NCBI RefSeq assembly: GCF_003086895.1
Contig: NZ_CP026004.1
Location: 3,136,731-3,200,730 of the forward strand
Reading direction: 5' to 3'
DNA length: 64,000 bases
DNA from: Stenotrophomonas sp. ESTM1D_MKCIP4_1
GTDB lineage: Bacteria; Pseudomonadota; Gammaproteobacteria; Xanthomonadales; Xanthomonadaceae
The notes below the pieces were generated by a model. That model did not search any database, was not told the origin of the DNA, and saw only the letters and a list, made by a program, of their open reading frames with translations. Positions 58,401 through 64,000 of this stretch are shown piece by piece; positions within the stretch are counted from its first letter, which is position 1; each line of letters opens with the position of its first letter. Position numbers and translations under genes: made by a program.

Positions 58401-59008
58401 TCGCTGCCGGTCCAGCGCGCGACGCCATGTTTGGTACCCACCCAGAGGGTGCCATCGGGCAACGTCGCCAGGAACGGGATCGACGCGGCCGGCACGCTGC
58501 GCGGGTTGTCCGCTTCGGGCAGGAAGCGCTGCAGGCGGTCCGTGCCATCCAGCCGGTACAGGCCGCCGCCGTAGGTGCCGAACCAGATCGAACCGTCCGG
58601 CGTAGCGGCCAGGCTCCACACGGTGTTGCTGGCCATCAACGGTTGGCTGCTGCGGTCGTAGAAGCGCAGTTGCCGACGGTCGGCCGACATGCGCACCACG
58701 CCGGCATTCTCGGTGCCGATCCACAGCTCGTTCTGGGCGTCGACCAGCACGGTCCAGATACGGTTGTCGCGCAGGCCGTCCTCGGAACGCCAGACCCGGT
58801 AGTTGCGCCCGTCGTAGCGGGCCAGGCCGTCATTGGTGGCAATCCACAGATAGCCGTAGCGGTCCTCGGCCATGCGGTTGACGGTGTTGGACGGCAGACC
58901 GTCGAACACGGTCACCTGCCGTGGGGTCGGCGGCACAGGCTGCGCGGCCACAGGTGCCAGGACGCACAGGAGGATCAGCAGCAGCGTCGCCGCCCGCAGA
59001 TACGCCAC
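55478..59008 (-). CDS. hybrid histidine kinase with two-component propeller sensor (first of tandem pair)
   Basis: 1176 residues. Signal peptide, then about 14 Reg_prop blades in two propellers (about 30-690, e.g. EDRYGYLWIATNDGLARYDG), a Y_Y_Y domain (about 690-760, RYRLAGYDPDWVEVG), one membrane helix (about 770-790), HisKA with GHEIRTP and phospho-His819, HATPase_c with [15 protein letters not shown] and GGSGLGLAI, and a receiver with Asp1109 (GLLDLDLPG). Unlike Bacteroides HTCS proteins it has no DNA-binding end. GTG 59008 is the likely start: GAGGAGG is six bases before it. Its TAG stop is in a SMAG repeat. The ligand is probably periplasmic. Confidence 0.92.
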   Translation of the reverse strand: MAYLRAATLLLILLCVLAPVAAQPVPPTPRQVTVFDGLPSNTVNRMAEDRYGYLWIATNDGLARYDGRNYRVWRSEDGLRDNRIWTVLVDAQNELWIGTENAGVVRMSADRRQLRFYDRSSQPLMASNTVWSLAATPDGSIWFGTYGGGLYRLDGTDRLQRFLPEADNPRSVPAASIPFLATLPDGTLWVGTKHGVARWTGSDFERIGADALPSQLVNGLSAEPDGSLWISTVAGATVRRPDGHFEAPPWKLPAGDQVLGMMLRDEQGGHWLDTRSGLGRAVNGQYQTVPLYSAVARGQVRPNWAGAYEDREGGIWLASTNAGLWHLLPRWWQFSVFSRLEDDPSSLRNAYVLGTSPSANGGVWTVGGHGALDRFDPRSGDIEQHRTFLNGMHWLTSVREDRRGYVWVGSTDALLRYDPRTGALRRWDGDSGADATMEGNIDAMMTCDGDSLWLMLPSGLQQRDLDGHLRRQLENGRDGLQAGQLNMDVECGPQDRIWLASSRGLLQWQPDAHRFQPVPGAPATPVYAIDVGADGQVWLSEDGRLSRYLWRNGRLERQAVIGSEQGYPAIAATGLVVDAQGVAWASGARGLVRVSADGQGVRLYGVHDGLPSQEFREHTLIATQTGRLVAGTPAGVVAFDPALVRPSTRRAPLVIERVEVRRNEQVLDLTHDTPLQIADGDRDLRIVARLLSFADSASNSYRYRLAGYDPDWVEVGPAGERLFSRLPPGAYRLEVQARSADHIWSRVEVLEFHVQPPWWRSLSGLLVLASIALLLTSWFAWLYRRRLQRKHAYQLALHKQELAEQASAAKTRFLANLGHEIRTPMTGVMGMSELLLASPLDPQQRGYTQSIRNAGEHLLHLVNDALDLARIESGRLELQSRPFALNGLLQDLAGLMGPLAAQKGLRFVLDNQLPAGLQAIGDAMRVRQILLNLLSNAVKFTSRGTITLHARCEEGARGLHFEVHDTGPGISQEQQQRLFRRFEQADGARTAAQYGGSGLGLAICRELAQAMQGRIRVESQLGSGTRFEVSLPLPLQQDGAGDADDVALAEDAVANMPALRVLLVEDDATVADVVSGLLTARGHQVVHAGHALAALREISAGDFDVGLLDLDLPGLSGFELAQHLRNQGYMLPLLAVTARTDADLQEQVEAAGINGFLRKPVTGELLVEAIARVLGR

Positions 59009-59106
59009 CGATTGCCTCCTCACGCTGCCTGTTAGTGGACCCCGCGTTGTGCGGCGTCGGCATGGTAAACCGAAAATCAGGGCATTCACGCCAGAAACCG
59101 CCTCGA

Positions 59107-62100
59107 TCAGCCGTCTGCCTGGCGTTTCGCCCGGGCCTGGAGAATCGCCGACACCAGCAGGTCGCCGGTCACCGGCTTGCGCAGGAAGCCATCGAACCCG
59201 GCGGCAAGCACCTGTGTTTCCGCATAGGCATCGGATCGGGCAGTCACCGCCACCAGCGGCAGTTCGTAGCCCATGGCGCGCAGCTGGCGGGCGATGGCGG
59301 TGCCGTCCAGTGCCGGCAGATCCAGGTCGAGCAGGCCCACATCGAAGCCCTCGGTGGCGATTTCCGAAAGCGCGCCCAGCCCGTGCAGCACGTGCACCAC
59401 CTGGTGCCCGCGCGCGCGCAGCAGGCCGGCGATGACCTCGGCCACGGTGACGTCGTCCTCCACCAGCAGGATGCGCAGGGCCGGCAGCACCGGCGTGGCG
59501 ACCACCTCGCTCTGTGTGGACGCTGCCTGGCGGCTCCACGGCAGCGGGACATGCACGCGGAAACGCGCCCCCTTGCCCAGCTGGCTGTCGACATCGATGC
59601 GACCGCCCATCGCCACCGCCAGTTCCTGGCAGATCGCCAGGCCCAGCCCGCTGCCGCCATAGCGCGAGGCAGTGCGCGGCCCGTCGGCCTGCTCAAACCG
59701 GTGGAACAGCCGACGCTGCTGTTCGGCGTTGATGCCCGGACCGCTGTCGCTGACCTCGAAGGTGACCGCGCTGCCGTCCTCTTCCAGTCGCGCACCCAGC
59801 CCGACATGGCCACGATCGGTGAACTTGACCGCGTTGCCCAGCAGGTTGAGCAGGATCTGCCGCACCCGCATCTCATCGCCGCTGACGCAGATCGGCCCCG
59901 GCAGCGCATCCTCGCGCCGGAATGCGAGATGCCGCTGCTGCGCCATCGGCTGCATCAGCGCCTGCACCTGGTCCAGCAGGCCGTTCAGATCGAACGGACG
60001 GATATCCAGTTCCAACCGGCCGGCTTCGATGCGGGCCAGGTCCAGCGCATCGTTCACCAGCCGCAGCAGGTGACTGCCAGCCTGCTGGATCGACCCGGCA
60101 TAGCTGCGCTGCACCGGGTCCAGTTCGGTGGCCAGCAGCAGTTCGCTCATTCCCAGCACGCCGGTCATCGGTGTTCGCACCTCGTGGCCCAGCGTGGCCA
60201 GAAAGCGGCTCTTGGCCTGCGAGGCCTGTTCGGCCAGCTGCTGCTTGTGCACGGTCAGCTGCCACTGCTGGCGCCGCCGCAGGCGCCGGCGGATCGACCA
60301 CACCAGCACCAGCAGCAACAGCGAACCCAGCATCAGGTAACCGAAGATGGCCATGCCGCTGCGCCACCACGGCGGCAGCACTTTCACCTGCAGGCGCTGC
60401 GAGGCCGTCCAGGGCCCGCTGGCGGTGGCGGCCTGCACTTCAATCGAATACAGCCCCGGCGGCAACCGCGACAACGTGCGCTGGCCATCGCCGCCCTGCT
60501 CCACCCAGTTCTGGTCGTAGCCGTCGATGCGGAACCGGTAGCGGTTGCCCTGCGGGTTGGCGTAGGACAGCAGGCGCGCGTCGATCTGCAGGTCGCGGTC
60601 ATCCGGGCCCAGCAGCAGGGTGCCGCTGGCTGGCAGCGGCTGCCAGCCACGCGCGTCGTCGCGGCGCACGCGTACCTGCGCGATCACCAGCTGCGAGGGC
60701 GGCAGTTCAACATCCGGCGCATCGGGATCGAACCCCACCAGGCCGGTCTGGGTGACCGCCAGTACCCGGCCATCGGCGCCGATGGCCGGCGGCCGCCCGG
60801 TGAATTCGGCATCGGGAAGGCCGTCGCGTTCACTGAACTGCTGCACGCGCCGTGTCTGCGGATCCCAGCGCAGCAGGCCGCGCGGCGTGGTTGCCCACAA
60901 CCGTCCGTCGCTGGCCAGCGCCAGCCCTCCCATGCTGACCGGCGGCATGCCATGGCTGGCATCGACGCGCTGGATCAGGCGCAGGCCCAGGCCATCCCAC
61001 TGGTAACGCTCGAACGCGCCCTGCCGCGCCAGCCACACTTGCTGCGGATCGATCCAGACCAGGTCGTAGATCTGCCCCTGCGACACGCCGGGCACCGCCA
61101 CGAAGCGTTCGGCCTGCTCGCGCCAGATCCCCATGGCGCCCACCAGCCAGGCCTGGCCGCGTGCATCGAAGCGGATCTGCTCCACGGGTGCATCGCCCTC
61201 GCCGCGCAGCGCCGCGAGCTCGAAGGTACGCAGCACGCGGCCATCGCTGGCGCGATGCTGCAGCCCCAGGTTCATCACCGATATCCACACCGTGCCATCC
61301 GGTGCCTGCCGCATCAGGTCGATACGCTGGCGCAGGTCGGCGCCACCGGCAATGGGCCAGTCGCGCAGCGTGCGCCGGGCCGGATCGTAGACGCTGAGCC
61401 GTCCTGCCCGGCCCAGCCACAACCGGCCATCCGGGCGCGGCAGCACCGACCACACTGCACCGCTGCCCAGTTCGCGGTCGCTGGCCAGCAGGCTCAGCGT
61501 GCCCTGCGCGTTGATCTGGTAGACGCCATGCGCCGAGCCCACGAAGTAGTTGCGTCCGTCGCTGGCCGCGCTCAACAGGTACTGGCTGTCCAGCGGGCGC
61601 CCATCGAGCTGGTACCAGGTGGAGAACCGTCGCCAGTCCGGTGGAAGGTAGGCCAGGCCCTGGGTCAGAAGGGCCACCCACATGCCACCTTCATGGTCCT
61701 GCAGCAGATCGAGCACGCCGCTGTGGCTGGTGAGGAAGCCGCTGCCGCGGTCACCTTCCAGCCGCCGCAGCTGGCGGGCATCGCCGCGCAGCAGGCCATC
61801 GGAGGTACCGGCCCAGTAGCCGCCCTGGCGGTCGGCCAGCACCATGGCCGAGCGCAGCTGCGCACTGTCGGCCCAGGCAGGCCGACTGACCCGGTCCTGC
61901 GCGTCGATCCGGTACAGGCCATCGTTCTGGGTGCCGATCCAGATCGCGCCCTCGGCGTCCCGGCTCAACCGCAGTACGCTCACCGCGCCCAGCTCGCGCG
62001 CGGCCACCGTCTCGAACGCGGTCCCGTTCCAGCGCGCCAGGCCCGCTTCCGTGCCCAGCCACAGGCGCCCCTGCGCATCGACCAGGCTGCTGTAGATGGT

Positions 62101-62646
62101 GTCGCTGGGCAGGCCACCCGGCGCCTGCCGGAAGAAGCGCAGACTGCCATCCTCGCCGTAACGGCAGACGCCATGGGTGCTGCTGCCGACCCACAGCGCG
62201 TCCTCGGCATAGGCCAGCGTCCAGACCTGGCCCTGGCAGTCGTTGTTCAGTGCATCGAAGGACGTGAAGCGCTCGCGGTCGGCATCCAGCCGGGCCACGC
62301 CCTTGCCGTTGATGCCAACCCAGACGCGATCGAGTGGATCGACCAGCAGCGTCTCGATCTCGTTGCCCGGCAGCGAGCCGGGCTGTTCCGGATCATGCTG
62401 CCAGACCCGCAGGGTACCGCCGTCATAACGCGCCAGGCCACCGTCGGTGGCGGCCCAGATGTGGCCGGTGCGGTCTTCGGCCAGGGCCAGCACCATGCGC
62501 GACGGCAAGCCTTCGGCCGCACCGAAACGGCGCAGGCGAGGTGTTTCACCGGCCATGTCCAAGGTTGCTGCGGAGGTGGCCAGCGCCACCAGCAACAGAC
62601 CTGCCCCTGCGATGCCCCGCCAGTACCGGCGCCAGCCGCTCGTCAT
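59107..62646 (-). CDS. hybrid histidine kinase with two-component propeller sensor (second of tandem pair)
   Basis: 1179 residues with the same order as its neighbour: signal peptide ([13 protein letters not shown]), about 14 propeller blades (from [20 protein letters not shown]), Y_Y_Y domain ([19 protein letters not shown]), membrane helix, HisKA with GHEVRTP and phospho-His821, HATPase_c ([24 protein letters not shown]) and a receiver with Asp1107 (GLLDLDLPA). The catalytic halves are very similar, the sensor halves less so, as expected from a tandem duplication with diverging ligand specificity. 98 bases separate it from the first kinase, so they could be co-transcribed. The start is ATG 62646. 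No cognate regulator lies adjacent. Confidence 0.92.
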   Translation of the reverse strand: MTSGWRRYWRGIAGAGLLLVALATSAATLDMAGETPRLRRFGAAEGLPSRMVLALAEDRTGHIWAATDGGLARYDGGTLRVWQHDPEQPGSLPGNEIETLLVDPLDRVWVGINGKGVARLDADRERFTSFDALNNDCQGQVWTLAYAEDALWVGSSTHGVCRYGEDGSLRFFRQAPGGLPSDTIYSSLVDAQGRLWLGTEAGLARWNGTAFETVAARELGAVSVLRLSRDAEGAIWIGTQNDGLYRIDAQDRVSRPAWADSAQLRSAMVLADRQGGYWAGTSDGLLRGDARQLRRLEGDRGSGFLTSHSGVLDLLQDHEGGMWVALLTQGLAYLPPDWRRFSTWYQLDGRPLDSQYLLSAASDGRNYFVGSAHGVYQINAQGTLSLLASDRELGSGAVWSVLPRPDGRLWLGRAGRLSVYDPARRTLRDWPIAGGADLRQRIDLMRQAPDGTVWISVMNLGLQHRASDGRVLRTFELAALRGEGDAPVEQIRFDARGQAWLVGAMGIWREQAERFVAVPGVSQGQIYDLVWIDPQQVWLARQGAFERYQWDGLGLRLIQRVDASHGMPPVSMGGLALASDGRLWATTPRGLLRWDPQTRRVQQFSERDGLPDAEFTGRPPAIGADGRVLAVTQTGLVGFDPDAPDVELPPSQLVIAQVRVRRDDARGWQPLPASGTLLLGPDDRDLQIDARLLSYANPQGNRYRFRIDGYDQNWVEQGGDGQRTLSRLPPGLYSIEVQAATASGPWTASQRLQVKVLPPWWRSGMAIFGYLMLGSLLLLVLVWSIRRRLRRRQQWQLTVHKQQLAEQASQAKSRFLATLGHEVRTPMTGVLGMSELLLATELDPVQRSYAGSIQQAGSHLLRLVNDALDLARIEAGRLELDIRPFDLNGLLDQVQALMQPMAQQRHLAFRREDALPGPICVSGDEMRVRQILLNLLGNAVKFTDRGHVGLGARLEEDGSAVTFEVSDSGPGINAEQQRRLFHRFEQADGPRTASRYGGSGLGLAICQELAVAMGGRIDVDSQLGKGARFRVHVPLPWSRQAASTQSEVVATPVLPALRILLVEDDVTVAEVIAGLLRARGHQVVHVLHGLGALSEIATEGFDVGLLDLDLPALDGTAIARQLRAMGYELPLVAVTARSDAYAETQVLAAGFDGFLRKPVTGDLLVSAILQARAKRQADG

Positions 62647-62809
62647 CCTGAACCCCCTGTCCTGCGCCGATTGTCACACAGGGCCGCGTTCATCGCTGCA
62701 ACAGGCTGTTTCCAGAGGCATCGCCACCACGAACTGTTGCAGCCGTGCACACAGCGCAGGACAGGGCCTGTGCGTATGATCGAACCACCTTTCCGCCGAG
62801 CCCCTGCCG

Positions 62810-63451
62810 ATGCGTTCCTGCCTGGCCCTGCTGCCCCTGCTGCTTGCCGCCGCCCCGGTGTGGGCCGGCAATGATGCGTGGCGCATCGACCCGGTGCATA
62901 CCCGCGTACTGTTCGCCATCGACCATGCAGGCTATTCGCAGGCGATGGGCACGATCTCCGGCAGCGCGGGGCAACTGCGGTTCGATCCCGACAATTGGCG
63001 GGATGCGACACTGGACGTCGAAATTCCCGTGTCGCGATTGGATCTGGGTGACGCCAAGTGGAACCAGGCCACCCTCGCCCGCAGCCTGCTCGATGGCGAA
63101 CGCTTCCCTACCGCACGCTTCGTCTCCACCCATGTCGAGCCGATCAACGAAAAGCATGCACAGGTTGCCGGCACCCTGACCCTGCGCGGGGTGAGCCAGC
63201 CGGTGGTACTCGATGTCACCCTCAACGCCGTCAAGCGCTACCCGCTGCCCCCCTTCCGCCGCACCGTCGGCTTCTCGGCCACCACGACGCTGAGCCGGCG
63301 TGCCTTCGGCATCACCGCCTGGCCGGGCGTCATCGGCGATGCCGTACAGGTGAGGATCGAGGCCGAGGCCGCATTCGACCGCAGCGCGCCGGGAACTCCC
63401 GACCCTGATTCCCACTCCGACCGCACGACGGCCCCCAAGGACCCCCGATGA
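62810..63451 (+). CDS. YceI-family periplasmic protein
   Basis: 213 residues. A signal peptide MRSCLALLPLLLAAAPVWA is followed by the YceI lipocalin-like fold (WRIDPVHTRVLFAIDHAGYS and SRRAFGITAWPGVIGDAV). YceI proteins bind polyisoprenoids such as ubiquinone-like molecules. Its last bases overlap the cytochrome b561 start (ATGA). The pair is common, and the two are thought to work in periplasmic quinone or superoxide redox chemistry. The C-terminal tail PGTPDPDSHSDRTTAPKDPR is disordered. Confidence 0.92.
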   Translation: MRSCLALLPLLLAAAPVWAGNDAWRIDPVHTRVLFAIDHAGYSQAMGTISGSAGQLRFDPDNWRDATLDVEIPVSRLDLGDAKWNQATLARSLLDGERFPTARFVSTHVEPINEKHAQVAGTLTLRGVSQPVVLDVTLNAVKRYPLPPFRRTVGFSATTTLSRRAFGITAWPGVIGDAVQVRIEAEAAFDRSAPGTPDPDSHSDRTTAPKDPR

Positions 63452-64000
63452 CCGCCAAGAACACGCCCGCCGCCTGGGGCAGTGTCAGCCAGACCCTGCA
63501 CTGGCTGATCGCCCTGCTGATCCTCGCCCTGGGCATCGTCGGCCTGACCATGGGTGAACTGCCCAAGACACCGAAGTACTTCTGGGTCTACACCGCGCAC
63601 AAATCGATCGGCATCACCGTGCTGGCCCTGGTGCTGTTCCGCCTCGGCTGGCGCCTGTATGCCGGTGCGCCGAAGCCGGTGCCGGGCACTCCCAGCTGGC
63701 AGGAGCGCATCGCCAGCGCCACCCACGTGCTGCTGTACGTGCTGATGTTCGCCATTCCGCTGTCCGGCTGGCTGTACGACTCGGCCAGCGGCCTGCGTCC
63801 GTTCCGCTGGTTCGGCCTGGTCGATGTGCCCAAGCTGAGCGGCCCCGACCCGCAGACCGTCGCGGTGTCCCATGCCATCCACGAATACGGTTTCTGGCTG
63901 TTGATCGCGGTGGTGCTGGCCCATGCCGGCGCCGCCTTCTACCACCACCTGTTCCAGCGTGATGCCACCCTGTCGCGGATGTTGCCGCGCGGCTGGCTCG
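63448..64000 (+). CDS. cytochrome b561 (partial, runs off the window)
   Basis: 184 residues are visible with no stop before the end of the window. It is a four-helix diheme membrane protein of the bacterial b561 type; heme His candidates lie in SQTLHWLIALLIL (about 18), TAHKSIGI (about 51), and VSHAIHEYGFWLL and LAHAGAAFYHHLF towards the end. It passes electrons between membrane quinone and periplasm, in superoxide oxidase or similar reactions. The start overlaps the YceI stop, so the two are co-translated. Confidence 0.92.
   Translation, partial: MTAKNTPAAWGSVSQTLHWLIALLILALGIVGLTMGELPKTPKYFWVYTAHKSIGITVLALVLFRLGWRLYAGAPKPVPGTPSWQERIASATHVLLYVLMFAIPLSGWLYDSASGLRPFRWFGLVDVPKLSGPDPQTVAVSHAIHEYGFWLLIAVVLAHAGAAFYHHLFQRDATLSRMLPRGWL

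Noticed and set aside
58921..62874. 1317-codon plus-strand frame antisense to the second hybrid kinase
   Set aside because: Shadow; high His/Gln/Arg content typical of reverse complements of GC-rich genes.

Overview
The window is about 64 kb of very GC-rich chromosomal DNA from a gammaproteobacterium of the Xanthomonadaceae, most likely a Stenotrophomonas of the maltophilia group. The basis is gene content (XcACE-like M2 peptidase, AcnD/PrpF propionate route, tandem propeller hybrid kinases) and, above all, dozens of short palindromes opening with GTAG, the SMAG repeats described in S. maltophilia. No tRNA, rRNA, IS transposase, integrase or CRISPR array was seen. It reads as core chromosome with repeat-packed intergenic gaps.

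Layout. 1-6.5 kb: a PAP2 phosphatase overlapping an EptA/MCR-type lipid A phosphoethanolamine transferase, a lipoprotein M2 dipeptidase, a small conserved protein and a Bcr/CflA exporter. 6.7-10.3 kb: a tandem glycine riboswitch, gcvP and a nine-copy 40-bp hairpin array. 10.3-15.6 kb: a VOC protein, an amino acid permease, a PAS-AraC regulator, a divergent HPII-type catalase and a histone-H1-like protein. 15.7-24.3 kb: small membrane or secreted unknowns, a chemoreceptor broken by an amber codon, a MerR divergon, an L,D-transpeptidase/M23 pair, a DUF4259 gene, a remnant of a deleted regulator, and a small gene with an elaborately folded leader. 25-29 kb: hflK-hflC-DUF2065-purA. 29-33 kb: a quinone-type oxidoreductase, a CheY-like regulator, CbpA, and a peroxiredoxin/ferritin pair. 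33-41 kb: pbpC and its alpha-2-macroglobulin partner yfhM. 41-48.6 kb: the methylcitrate operon prpB-prpC-acnD-prpF with divergent sigma-54 activator prpR and a good -24/-12 promoter. 48.7-55.4 kb: GNAT, pdxH, a glycerate-kinase-like gene, aroK-aroB, a WGR protein, hemE and a DHA2 exporter. 55.5-62.6 kb: two tandem paralogous hybrid histidine kinases. 62.8-64 kb: yceI and a cytochrome b561 cut by the window edge.

Themes. Envelope maintenance (lipid A modification, transpeptidases, YfhM/PbpC, HflKC) and oxidative or iron stress (KatE, peroxiredoxin, ferritin, YceI/b561) dominate. The most unusual signals are regulatory or structural: GTAG repeats whose TAG serves as the stop codon of four genes, two regular arrays of repeat hairpins, the amber-interrupted chemoreceptor, the nested inverted-repeat leader near 24.4 kb, and the decayed regulator near 22.9 kb.
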